NCBI RefSeq assembly: GCF_011397635.1
Contig: NC_064759.1
Location: forward strand, 17,818,428 to 17,882,427
Origin: Epinephelus fuscoguttatus
Lineage: Eukaryota > Chordata > Actinopteri > Perciformes > Serranidae
Direction: 5' to 3'
Length of the DNA stretch: 64,000 nt
Both the position numbers and the translations under genes were made by a program. Shown piece by piece: positions 35,850-47,763 of this stretch; the first letter of the stretch is position 1; each line of letters starts with the position of its first letter. Below the pieces are notes generated by a model. It was not told the DNA's origin and ran no database searches. It worked only from the letters and a program-made list of their open reading frames with translations.

Positions 35850-38800
35850 ATGAATCTTCTCCTTCTGCTGGTTGCTTTGGGGCTCACAGGTAGCTCTTTA
35901 CCATATCATGTCTGAAATAAAATATATTAATATTAGAGTAGACATTTAGTTTCTCTTTGGTCTTGTTGGTGTGTTACAGGAGCATCTCCAGTAGTGGACC
36001 ACAAGGTGTGTCAGCCTCACTCCAGGCCCTGGCAGGTCTATCTGCAAGGTAAAGGGTGCAGTGGAGCTCTCATCGATGAATGGTGGATAGTAACTTCCTT
36101 TGACTGTGCGCCCAAGTAAGTACAACTACTAAGTACGTACTCATTTATTTGAACTAGCAAGAGGGTTGTAATGTAACTGGTTGTAACAGTAATGTGGCCT
36201 TTAAAACAAGGGAACAATATGATATCACAAATGTTGCCCGGCCTTGAGAGCCAACATATTTTCACATCTGACATGGTGAATTAAGGGTTTATTTATCAGA
36301 CCATAGTTGTTGTTTGTTGGAACTAAAACATGTTGAGTTTGAATGATGTTTCAAACGCTAGTCTTAGTTCTGTGAAAGAGGCAGAGTTGAAAGCAGAGGG
36401 TCTACAGTTGTATTTTTGTATCCTTTATTAACATTTGTTGAGTTTATTTATTAGACTTAAAAAAAGCAAGGAGAGCCTGTGGAACATAACATTAGTGAAC
36501 TTGCTGCTTGAGCACATCTCCCAGCTGCTCACACCTGTGCGAATATATCGGCAACATAGATGTATTTAGGTACTGGACCCCAAGATGCCACCTATTTGTT
36601 ACAATGGGATTGCTCACCTGGTGCATACACAAAAAAAAGCGACTTCCTGCTCGGCTCATAGAATTTACATTGTGATGACATAGAAATTGTATTAGCTTTT
36701 TTTTTGGGCTTGGGGAAATTTTGCAGTTCTGATAGAAAGAGTACTATCCAACCTGTTTGCAATTTATGGTGTCCTGTCAACAGTTTTATGACGTCTCTTT
36801 GTAATGGTGGTCTATGGGGGAAAATGCTTTTGAGTGACAGGGCTTGGGCTTTTTTGCAGTGATTTTGATTTTATTTCAGGATTCTGTTCTGGAGGTAAAA
36901 TGAGAAAGTTGGTTCGGCTGGTGGTCAGTGCTTGGTACTTCAGTAGACTGCGACCAACATGAGCCCCGTTTCCACCAAACACTTTCGGTATGGTACCTTT
37001 GGAACCAAAAGTAACCCTTCAGACGTGGTACCTGAACCCTAGCGTTTCCACCACTAACAGTACCCTTAAATGGTGGCAGGGTTGTTGTCACTCACTGCTC
37101 CGTCTAGCACTCACTGTATTTCCTCCTTTATCAGTCTGCACCTTGTTTATTGTCCACAGAACGAGGCTGCACGCCGATATTATCAGAACAAAACAGAACA
37201 GGCTGCAGTGAGAGTCTCTCTCCATGGGATATTTAAAAATAGTTGGTTTGTGCATTTAGTCCTTCTCAGGCAAGCTCAGGGGTTTAATGTTGCCGGAGCC
37301 ACAGGAACTACGCTCTGTGACGCTTCTTTTTTTTCTCAGAATGAGGAATAGAATATACACAGTTCACATAACCCGACCAAAATTAATATATATAAACACC
37401 TGAGGATCCACTCATTACTAAAAAAACAGTACACTAAAATATGTTTGTGAAAACATCTGAGTAGATAAATAGGCAATGCAGTGACAGAATCTTTATTCAT
37501 ATTTGATCAGTGCTTCCTTATTTGACAGTTTGACCGCATTTCAGTTATTGACGCTATAAGCTGCTGCGTTAGAGGCCCCTCAGCTCTGATTGGCTGTTTT
37601 TGGTGCGCCATGGTAGATCCTGGCAAATGCCATTAGAGGCAGTAGGAAGAGGAGGGACGTGTTTTTTTTCACAGTCCGTCTCGTGTAATTCTTTGAGAAT
37701 ATAGTGACACTTTCACCAAATATGAGAAAGTTATTTTCATGAGTAACCAACTGTAGCTTTAAAGTCAGATTTTCTGTGTGTCTTACACCAGTGTGGTGAA
37801 ACATTTTTATTACAGTCACTCAGTCAAGAGTCAAAACAAACGTTTACAGTAAAAAATTGTTTTGGTTAAGCAGCAGAATTTTCCTAGTAGCAGTACATCC
37901 AAAACAAAACCTCAGCAGTAAAATCACATTTGAGCTTGTTAAAACCCAACAGAGGTGCTTGATTTATTCTGCTTTGTTCCAATTCAACCATGTATTATTA
38001 AAAGCTAGTTTTTTTTCTTCTGTTTCTTACCTGTAATTGAACTGCTGCTGCTTTTTCAGCGTGACCTTCAGTCTCCAGCCTCTCTGCTGCTTGGCACAAT
38101 TTTTCCTGAGGAAATAAAAAGCAGACAGATTTCTATTTTTTGTTTCCCTCACGAAAGAGAATCATGAATAGGTCAGACATAATTGTCATTGGGTTCTACC
38201 ATTGTGTAGCAGTGCACATGCTGTTCTAATAATCAAATCTTAAAAAAATATGTCAAGAGACATATAATCTGTCCTGACAAGGCAGGCTCATCTTGGGTAG
38301 TCAGTGTTTGAAAGACTGGATATTGTTGGCTGATCACTGCAAATTTCACTCCCGTTCCTCTTTAATTAAACCACATTCATTAACCTGCTGCTCATGTCTG
38401 ATTAAGGCTTGAAAAACGTCAGTCATGGGCCTGTTTCCACCTGAGGCCTGAAAAATCCACCTCAGCTTACTAATGACAGCCTCTCTTCCCTTGTCCCTGC
38501 AGACCCTATGACACCATTGCAGTTCTTGGGGATCATGACCTGACTGTGCATGAGGGCACCGAGCAGCGCATTTATGTTGCTGACGCAATCGTTCACAGTC
38601 CCTACCGCTCACCCTTCCACAGCCTCACGCTGGTCCGTCTGGCGACACCCGCCAGCTTCAACGAGTACGTCCAGCCCATCCCTCTGCCCAGCCGCTGCCC
38701 ACTGACTGGGGAGACTTGCTACGTCAGTGGCTGGGGATCCACCACCCCGAATCAATGTAAGTGGATTTAAAGAAGCTACTGTGGCTTTTACACCTCATTA

Positions 38801-41800
38801 ACTTGTCACCACATTAGAATTTAGTATAATTGCAGCAAAGCCAGTGTTCACTAATCCAGTCTGTCAGTATTCCCCGTCCTACAAGCCTTAAACTCCAGCT
38901 TTCCTATGAATATCTGATCCGACTAAAGGCCTCCCGTAGAGCTTTTATTGTAGTAGTTGTTTTACATTCAGTGTTTCTCATCAAAATGCCTTGTGTGTAT
39001 CTGGGAGGCCTAAAAAAAAAAAAAAAACACTGAATGCATTTGCAAAACCTTTTTTGGAATGTTTTGAAACCTGCTTTGAATTTCAGAGATGTCTTCCACT
39101 ACAATGGAGATGAAAATTTCAACAGACCTCACAGTGGACAGTTTCATACAGCCTGTCTCTGCAGTGGAGCATAGTCCCTCGAAATTGTAGACAGATGATG
39201 CTGTGGATTATGTATTCAGCTGTAGCTCCTGTATTTGGGAACTGATGCTGAAAAGCAGTGCTGAATTTTAAATGTTTTTGTAGAAATGCTGTGAGCAACA
39301 AACCAAATTAATCTACAACCCCACAACTGTCAACTGACCCTTTAAATAAGGCCACTGTGTATTTGAGGGAAAGAAAAACTGCCCCAGAATGCCAGCTGTG
39401 TGACAAAACCCTTTGATTAACATTATTATTATTCAAAGGAATCCAATCCATGATGGTTTATCTAAATACGATAAGTTATGGGACAATGAAGTGTACCTTC
39501 ATCTATGATGCCACTATATTGCAAACACCGTCAGACTTTGAATTTAAGCAGCAGAGGGAAAATGATAAACTTGATATAACAGAAATATTTTTGACTTTCC
39601 TAAGTAAAGGGATCAGACTTATAGTAAAACAAGGAGTGAAATATAATAATTAAAAAACATTTCTTTTAAAGGAGCAGTGTGTGGGATTTAGTGGCATCTA
39701 GTGGTGAGGTTTGCATATTGCAACCAAACGAAATTTACCTGCGGAGTCTTTTCCTCTCCAAAACAAATGGATCAGGTGATTTGAAGCGATAAAAACACGG
39801 AATAAAGCAGTTTCACATTACATATCTATGTTTTTCCAACACTGTTCGGCATGTCGCTGATGGGCTGCTGGCCCTGCACCTGCTAATATGTGCTGACCTT
39901 TTTCTTCTTATAACTTAAAACCCAGGTGTTTAGAGGGCTTTCACTGGAAGTCAAATTATCCGCAGAAATCTCTTCCTCTCCAAGACAAATGGATCAGATG
40001 ATTTAAACCACTAAAAAAACTGAATGAAGCAGTTTCAGGTTAAAAATCAGTATTTTTCCGATGCTGTTTGGCTCATTGTGCAGGGGCAGTTCTAGAGCCA
40101 GTGTTTGGTTTGTACATTCTGGGCTATTGTAGAAACATGGTAGACATGATGGATTTTTAGGTGATTAAATAAAACATACTTTTTATATCATCCTGAGACC
40201 CTACATCCTCATTATAGGAAATCAAATTTTGGGTTTACTTTTGTCCTCGTTCATGGACACTTTTTATGATATCTAGTGGTAGTAAGAGCAGAATACACCA
40301 ATCCATGTAAAAACACGATGGCAGCCATCTCTGCCAAGTCAGTCTGAAGCCGATCCCGATAAAAAAGTGGACAAGATCCAAAACCTGATCACATTTTATG
40401 GTTAAAACTTGTTTATTTACAGTTCATAATGTTTGTAGTTTGATATGGCAACAAATTTGACCAATTTCAGCAACAAGCTGAGACGCTGTTAATAAGGAAG
40501 TACTTGTTTGAAGACATTAGGACTTTAGTATTGTCTCGTTTGAGGACATGGACTTAATTATTGTTGACTATGTTTAGTTTTTTATACTTATCGGGTCCTC
40601 CTGCACAAACTAGCTGGGAGAAATTAAAAATGTATACCAAACAAAAGTTCAGGTCTCAGGAAGATATTCCAATTCTCCCGATATTCCCCCCAAAGCCTAC
40701 ACACTGGAAAGTCCCACACACCTTAGTGGCCCTTTATTCCACAGAGACACTTTCCTGTTTGATTTAAGTACATCAGTACAGTGTTATAGCAGTGTGCCAG
40801 CTTGCTTTGCATGTTTAAATGCTTGCTCTTTAAAACTAATGCACATGGAGTGACACTGGGCAACAAGTAGCACTCACTTCAGCTGATAACATTTAGCAGC
40901 AAAATGCACTACTTTTACATTTTCACAGTGACTCAGGGAAATTCTGATCAGCAGGTGGGCATGGAGTCACTAAAAAGCTCATCAATATTCTGGTCATTGT
41001 GACGCTAACAAGGCATGAACGTTCTGTTTTAATAACGGCTAAAAATGGCTTTCTTTAATCAGAGCGCTTTCTAATTGCCTGTCAAAATGCCCAGTCAGTG
41101 ATCAGGACTAATTAAAAGAGGTAGACCTTGAAAATAGTATTTACTCAAGGTTTAGACCTTAATGCTCCGGTGCAAGTGGTAATGCATAAAGATGGGAAGT
41201 AATCCACAGACCTGGAGAGGGAAAGGAAGGAAGCTTTTGTTGAAGAAAGAGTGACAGATTGATGAGCGGTGTACAGAATACATCACAATGAATACTTTAT
41301 GTCACAGATTCAGATACCTATGACTTTAGTTTTTGAACGAATCAGAGTAACAACCCACCTTCTTGCTCTTGGAAACAGATGAGCCCCAACAGCAACTGAA
41401 GTGTCTAACTGTGCCTGTTGTGGATGACCAGACTTGCGTGAACACCTTCCCTGAGTACTTGTACTGGAGCCACGGCATGGTCTGTGCTGGACGAGCAAAC
41501 ACAGATAACTGCATGGTGAGCATGGTCACAACCCAAAGAAAGTGTGGCTCACACTTCTGTATTCCTCTGCCTCCCACTGGATCCCAGCCTTTTTTTATTT
41601 CACTTTAACTGGCTAACCAATCTGCTTACTGCACATTTCCCCAAAAACAACCCAAACAGAGTCTCTTATTCTTTCCCCTCTCTCTACAGCGGAATAGAGG
41701 CAGCGTGATGGTGTGCAATGGCCAGCTGCAGGGTGTGCAGTGGTTTGCTCACGGCTGCGAAAACCCAGCCAACCCCACCGTCTACACCAAGATGTGCATA

Positions 41801-41878
41801 TACAATAAGTGGATCAATGATGTGAGGGACCGCTACATACCAGAAACTCTGCCAACCACTCCAGAGATGAGGACATGA
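35850..41878 (+). CDS. Trypsinogen-like pseudoprotease (catalytically dead S1 fold)
   Basis: Exons 35850-35889, 35980-36115, 38503-38756, 41379-41515 and 41690-41878 join at GT..AG borders to 251 residues, the usual trypsinogen length and five-exon layout. Residues 1 to about 16 are a signal peptide. The activation motif K|IVGG is replaced by SPVVDH (16-21). In chymotrypsin numbering His57 is Asp (TSFDC, residue 55), Asp102 is Ser (residue 99) and Ser195 is Arg in CMRNRGS (residue 192), with Gly193 and Asp194 also lost. Yet all 12 trypsin cysteines (24, 40, 56, 124, 131, 152, 163, 179, 188, 198, 212, 225), the CYVSGWGS motif, Asp189 (residue 186) and most of the calcium loop remain, and the frame is open. 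The C-terminus has an extra tail PETLPTTPEMRT. It resembles the trypsinogen-like proteins described near the notothenioid antifreeze locus; that link is from memory. Confidence 0.88.
36116..38502. other. Second intron of the trypsinogen-like gene
   Basis: The intron is 2.4 kb. It holds a repeat near 36960-37360 with GTTTCCACCAAACAC/GGTACC-type blocks and a piece (37435-37545) shared with 10850-10935. There is no other gene. Confidence 0.7.
39668..40190 (+). mobile_element. AAAGG..CAGTGTG terminal-repeat element
   Basis: It begins AAAGGAGCAGTGTGTGGGAT with TAGTGGCATCTAGTGGTGAG. The same family is at 47764-49432, 51655-52050 and, in part, 53585-53665. It encodes no protein. Confidence 0.7.
40195..40590 (+). 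repeat. Interspersed repeat shared with 20275-20725
   Basis: Contains GAGCAGAATACACCAATCCA and CTGCCAAGTCAGTCTGAAGC, the reverse of blocks in the other copy. Confidence 0.75.
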
Positions 41879-42177
41879 GGCAGCAGAGAGACATTTATTC
41901 ACAGATTTGATGTAAACACTATAAAACACTATTATAAACATTACTCCTCATTTTACGGACAGGGGTCAGTGTTATGAATACTATGTTTAAACTGGAAGGT
42001 TGGGGTTTATTACATTTAATGATGGTACTCTAGTGAAGATTAACTGACATAAATATACAAAAGTATCTATGAACATTATGCAGCAGTCTCAAATGCAAAT
42101 CCTATGCTCAGCTACAAAAAATCAAGCCAAAAAATCTGTATGCAAACTCAAAACTGTACATATAAACAACAACAAAA

Positions 42178-42183
42178 AATAAA
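42178..42183 (+). terminator. Poly-A signal, trypsinogen-like gene
   Basis: AATAAA 300 bases after the stop codon. Confidence 0.6.
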
Positions 42184-42545
42184 ATGTCATGTGTTTCGAA
42201 GGCTTAATGTTTTATTCATGATTTTTAGTGCACCCTTTACTCTGTGATTCCTCCTTTATCCTCATTTGCTTCAGCAAAAAGTTTCCACAGCTGGCTAATA
42301 GCTGCTGCAAATTAGCTGTGATTTTTTTCATATCATAATTTCACACATGCTGCTGCATGTGACACTGACGGTGAATTAAACATGACAACGAAAAGTTGTT
42401 TTGTTCCAACTGTTGAACGGTAAAACCATTAAATCTTGTGACTAATGGCTACTGGATTAAAGGCCTATCAGCTTTTTTAAATTTGTGAGACAAGTTAATG
42501 TTTTGAATAACAACAAATGAGTACAATGCCCAAATTGGTACTTAA

Positions 42546-42991
42546 AGGGATAGTGCACCCAAAAATGAAAATTCAGCCATTATCTACTCACCCATATGCC
42601 GATGGAGGCTCAGGTGACATTTTAGAGTCCTCACAACATTTGGCGGAGATCCAAGGGGAGAGGAGGTAGCAACACAACTCCACCTAATGGAGGCTTATGG
42701 CACCCCAGATTCAAACGTCCAAAAACACAACAACTTTTTATATCAGGGCTTCAGGACACTTGGATCACTACGGATGAGCAGTATAGTTATATTTTGTGGT
42801 TTCAATTATGCGTTTTTGGACGTTTGAATCTGGGGCGCCGTCAACCTCCATTAGGTGGAGTTGTGTTGCTACCCCCTCTCCCCTGGGATCTCCGCAAGTG
42901 TTGTGAGGAAACTAAAACTTCACCTGAGCCTCCATCAGCATATGGGTGAGTAGATAATGGCTGAATTTTCATTATTGGGTGCACTATTCCT
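42546..42991. mobile_element. Palindromic TTAA-flanked MITE
   Basis: The 446-base element has termini AGGGATAGTGCACCCA and, inverted, AGGAATAGTGCACCCA, and TTAA on both sides (42542-42545, 42992-42995). The two arms are inverted copies for about 190 bases, for example CCTCCATTAGGTGGAGTTGT on the right against its complement on the left. It has no coding capacity; mobilisation would need a piggyBac- or Kolobok-type transposase. Confidence 0.88.
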
Positions 42992-43034
42992 TTAAGGCTG
43001 CTCAAGTCTGTATTTTTAGATAAACAGTAGATCA

Positions 43035-43530
43035 AATGACCAGTGGCGTCCTAAAAGGGGGGGCCAAGAATCCCCTGATAAAATTGCTGGACGTGGTGCA
43101 CTCAGTTATTGAGCTAAGCAAAGGAAGTGGTATCTTCTGAAACTTGACAACCTAAGGCATTCATTGGTACCAACCAGGTTGGCATAGCTTGTTGGTAGAG
43201 GTTAAATAATGTTCCAAAGTTAGGCTAAATTTTGGCGAGGAAAATCTCACCTCAACACATCTGTATGAAAGTGGATTCTATTTTTAACCACAAGTCTCCC
43301 CTCAATTTGAAAAGGCTTGTTTCCAGTAAATGTTAAACAATAAATGTACTCCTTCAAATTAAAGCTGTATGTCTTTTTTAAAGGAAAAGCACAACCAGCC
43401 TATTTGAAGTACAGTGGATTGCCTGTTACATGTATCTGCAGATACATGACACATTAAAACAGAATTGTTGTGGAACTCAAAATGTTAACTGCACTGGCAT
43501 GAGTCTATGCACATCAGGTAATTAGTTATA
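43035..43530 (+). repeat. Interspersed repeat, family B (longest copy)
   Basis: Reference copy for the fragments at 5905-6260 and 7650-8285. Family identity is unknown. Confidence 0.6.
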
Positions 43531-44700
43531 TTGGGTCTCATTCATGAAACATGAGCAGAATGAATTTGTGTGTAAACTGTTTGCAGAAGGAAATTTATGT
43601 GTATTTTGGTATTCATCAATATGTTAGTAGCTCCAATCTACACCTGCCTCTGACTGTTCACAGTGCTTGTACGCAGATGCCTTTGAAACACCTAAGTTAA
43701 AAATGACAAAATATTACAAAATATTACAAATATAACACATTTGGTTAAATTAGTTGGAAATTAGCGCATTAAATCTTCAGATTAGGTTTCTTAAAAATGT
43801 GAATGAGTAAATTAAATGGACTTATTAGGTGTATTTTCTACATTTGTGGCATCCCGTTCCCACTTGAATCAATGAGGAGAGAGAACTCACAAATGTATCT
43901 TCTGTTTGAGTGGCGAGACTGTGAGACCCATGTCACTGACCAAACACTGAGCTATCAGTGATGGCTGTCACAATGTAATGATTTAACACTTAATATAAGA
44001 CATACATCACTGTACCGTCTGAGTTTGCTATTGACTGCTTCAGTGGAGGCATGTCGATGTCTGTGTCATATTTCCTGACAAAGAGGTCTCTCTGATGATT
44101 CAAGCAATGAGCTCATCTGCAGCTGTGACTGGGTCTCCTCCTGTAGCTGCTATGTTGTTTTTTTTGTGCATGTGTACTTTTAAGTTTTTTGCATCAAGTT
44201 TCATATCAAACCCTTTTTGTTTAACTTCTTGGCCGGTTCTTACAAAATAAGACATGGAGTTAACAGCATCCATTATCTCCTTCCAAGCCTTTGATTTACC
44301 TGTCCCTGTCACACCACAAATAATGTAATAAAAAAATCAATTAATATAAAATATTATACGTATCTCAGCACTGAGATGCTTCTCTTTCTCTTTCTCTCAC
44401 TGTCTTTGTTTGCTCCATGCTCGCAGGTCGACAGGATGCAACGATCCATAGTAATTATCACCTCCATACATGGCAGTCACTGGCTATTCATGGGTGAGGA
44501 TGTATGCTTATTGCTGACTGGTAGGAGCATGCTGTCAGTTTATGATTAATTGGCATTCATAAACATACACACGTGCATACGATCATATCTGAATTTTCCA
44601 TGGCATTCAGGAATTTGGTGTCGGTTTTTAGTACTGTTTTTTTTATGTGCAAATCTACTCAGAGATTTACTAACAATTCATGAATAGACTAATTAACTCT
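43530..44700 (-). mobile_element. Harbinger-type remnant with Myb/SANT-like fragment
   Basis: The minus-strand frame 44100-44312 reads GTGKSKAWKEIMDAVNSMSY..., then NIAATGGDP. This resembles the Myb/SANT-like DNA-binding protein of Harbinger elements (KW..IT.AVN...R....K.KW.D.K...K......AATGG). The expected WSD motif reads GFDMK. The left edge starts GGGTCTCATTCATGAAAC and an inverted CATGAAT block lies near the right edge. No transposase is left. Confidence 0.6.
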
Positions 44701-45276
44701 AAAATAAGAAACCAAAATATATCAGCATTCCTTAACTCTCCATATTAACACTGTTTTCAACTAACCTACATACTTAAACAGCATAAGCGAAATTCCTGAT
44801 ATTCAGTTATGGTTTTTGGTTTTGGTGTGCCACCCAAGATCTTTGGTGGCATCTGACCCTTGCACCATTGCAAATGACAACATGTAATAAAGAGGCCGCT
44901 CATCGTGAGAAACCCACAGAAAATTATCACCCAACTCTGAAGTAGGCTACTTGTTAGCTCAGTGCACCTTTCGCATCTTTTGGCACATTGTTTGGATGTT
45001 ATTTGCAACTTAAATGTTTCGAATTTGGCGGAATTTATACATCTGTGTTAAACTGATGATGTAACCTGCGCTGTAGCCTGATGTGCATCTCCCGAAAAAT
45101 TTAACTACACGTCACAGCAATGCAGGCTGTCTATTCTTGTAAGCTGAAACCATTTCCCTCAGTGGAAACGAAGCTTTTATTCACTTTTATTTCACAGATA
45201 AGAAACAATAACTTGTGTAGATAATAAAGCCTCCACAAAAATAACACATTAATTCTTGTGTTTGATTTATCCTGGC

Positions 45277-45650
45277 TTTATATGAGCAGAGGAAATCTCC
45301 GCTCATCGCTAGGCTAATTCATACAATATAAAATGCCATAGGCTTGTGCTAATAACGTTAGCATGTTGTATTTGTTTGGAAAACGTGTTTAGTATAAGAC
45401 AGTTCTTTTGTCGATGAACTTCGTGGGTTGTAATAGAGTTGAACTTTGTAACGTTACCTTTGTCAAATGTTGCTGTTGTTTGTGGCTTCATATGAGTAGA
45501 GGAAAAAGTCAGCTAGCTGCTGGGCTAATTTACACAATGTAAAATGCCAAAGGCTTGTGCTAGTAACATTAGCATGTTGTATTTGTGGGGAAAATGTGTC
45601 CAGATAAAGACAAGTGCTTTGTCTGTGAATGCTGCGAGTTATAATGAAGC
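45277..45650. repeat. Two direct repeats, period about 212 bases
   Basis: ATATGAG.AGAGGAAA, GCTAATT.A.ACAAT.TAAAATGCCA.AGGCTTGTGCTA and TTAGCATGTTGTATTTGT occur twice, at about 45277 and 45490. They probably belong to a larger decayed transposon. Confidence 0.75.
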
Positions 45651-47520
45651 CGATTTGTGTTTGAAATTGTCTCTATTAAACCATGTTTAATGTGTGTTTT
45701 GGTTGTGTTTTGAATCAACTAAACTTTACAGCACTTCACAGAAACCTTCACCGCCAACTAGTGTTTTGGAGGTGTAACTGCAGAGTGACACAGACACACC
45801 ACCACACAAGTATAAATGCTAAAGGCATAGGCTAAGGTGTAGGGTCTGCCGCACAAGTATAAATCCCGCTTTACTCTCCCATTACAGTTGTTTTCATCCA
45901 CAGCAGCAGCAGGCAGCTGTTTTCAACCAAAAGCTCCACTGCAAACTACCTGCCCAACACCAAACAGCAGACGGACAAAGTTACCGACTAGCTGGTGAAC
46001 ATAGTGAAGCATTTAGCAGCTGAAGAGCCAAATGTGTCCCTCGGAGCTCAAAGGAGACCGAATATCAGAGCTACATTTGTGAGGTGGCTGGATTCTATGA
46101 TTACAGCTTGCTCTGCTGCGGCCAAAAATACAGAACAACTTGGTCCTAATTGATAATAATGTCATCATCAGCAAACTGACCTTTAAGTTATACAAGTGTG
46201 TAATTGGCATTTTTGCAAATAATAGAACTGTTATTCTAGAATTAAACATGTTATTTCTATTTATTATAGTTTCTTAATTAATTTCTAACAGTAGAATTAA
46301 ATCAATTCAAATAAAATGAGCCTGATAATGAGGCATTCATGGAGTTTTGCATGGATGCAAATACTCCTACATGACAAAGGCTGGGCAGCATTAATATCAA
46401 GCACCACTAGATGGGGGTAAAACCCAATGATAAGGAAACACATTGTGCCAAAGTGCCAAAGAGAGAGAGACAGAGAGAGCCTCTGACAGGGTGGACAGGT
46501 GACGTGAATCTTACATTCTTTGCGAGGTTTTGTATGAACTCTGATCTGAGATCTGAGCTCTGAGCCATGACACAAATATGATCGCACAAGTATGTCACAG
46601 CAGTAAACATCTAACGCAGCTTTACCAAGACACAGTGAGTACAAAGGAGCTGGAGAACACATGGGGGAGTCAGAGACACTGCATACATAGACTAAAACAT
46701 ATACACACATGTGTGCACTCACACTTACATACAAAGTGACTGACAGCTGTGTCCATAATCACCCAGGCAGCTGAACATGGGGGCCACTCTGCCATCTGTT
46801 CCCACCATTTCTCTCCAGATCCTCCGAGTCCTCACCCCCTCTTCTCCCACCTCTGCGGGAGACAGAGGGAACACTGAGGGGCTGACTTTAGTAACTGGGA
46901 TGTCACTTCATAGAACAGTGTGATATTAATTGGTGTGAGCTTTAAGAGCTGCTGCTTGGTTTTTTTCTGTCACTTTGAGTAGCCTCTGTTTATAATTCCG
47001 AGGGATTTGACTGAAATTAGTTTAATGTAACTGCCACTATGTGAGTAATTATCTTTTGTAACAGATACAATAGATACTCTATTCTCTCCCTCGGGCAGGA
47101 TACCCAAGACAACAAGGCTGAAATCCTGTGGGATTTCCCCCAGATTCCTCCTTGGTCTCCTTGTGTACTGATTCCCAAATGATCTGCAGTTTGTTATGGC
47201 TTGTACATGTGGTCTACTTCCCTCCAAAGAAGACATGGTTCCCGGTTTACCAGGCTGCATCTCCATAATTTCCACCTGAACTCCCTGGTAATTGAAATGG
47301 GTTATCTCCTTTGCTTGTGCAAACACCACAGCCCATTTCCTTCCTTTAATTTCTAGCTGGAATTCAACCTTTCATTTCCTGTGTAAATATAGCGAGTCAA
47401 AGCCATTCAATAAGGTTAAACAGTGATATACAGTAGAGTCGAGGGGGAGATGCCTGAGATATAACAGACAACTGGACTAGAAGACTCTAGAGCCATGATT
47501 CAGCTCTGTGAGGCTGTACT
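45650..47520. other. Non-coding, nothing recognised
   Basis: No gene. The 145-codon minus-strand frame at 46297-46734 has low-complexity runs and no family resemblance. Confidence 0.4.
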
Positions 47521-47763
47521 TAGGCACTGTTGGGCTTTGTGTCGAATACTAATGTCAGCATAATACTAATGTCAGCATGTTCACAATGACAGCGCTCACA
47601 TACTAATGTTTAGCAGGTGTTATGGCAACCATGATCACTATTTTAGTTTAGCATGTTCACATTTGCTGAGGCTGATGGGAATATCATTAGTTTTGCAGGT
47701 ATTTGGTCATAAAGCAAAGTATTAGAAAAATAAAAATGTTAGCCACATGATGGCACAAGAAGT

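Larger units (their letters stand above)
38757..41378. other. Third intron of the trypsinogen-like gene
   Basis: The intron is 2.6 kb. It carries a copy of the AAAGGTCCAGTGTGTAGG-type repeat (39668-40190) and an adjacent copy of the repeat at 20275-20725 in the other orientation (40195-40590). Confidence 0.75.

Noticed and set aside
35850..41878. Antifreeze glycoprotein (Thr-Ala-Ala repeat) coding sequence near the trypsinogen-like gene
   Set aside because: I looked in the introns and flanks for repeated Thr-Ala-Ala codons and saw none.
35850..41878. An ordinary active trypsinogen
   Set aside because: All three catalytic residues and the activation motif are replaced, in separate exons with clean borders, so a sequencing slip cannot explain it.
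46297..46734. 145-codon open frame, minus strand
   Set aside because: Contains simple (CT/GA)n and CA-type runs; no domain and no exon borders.
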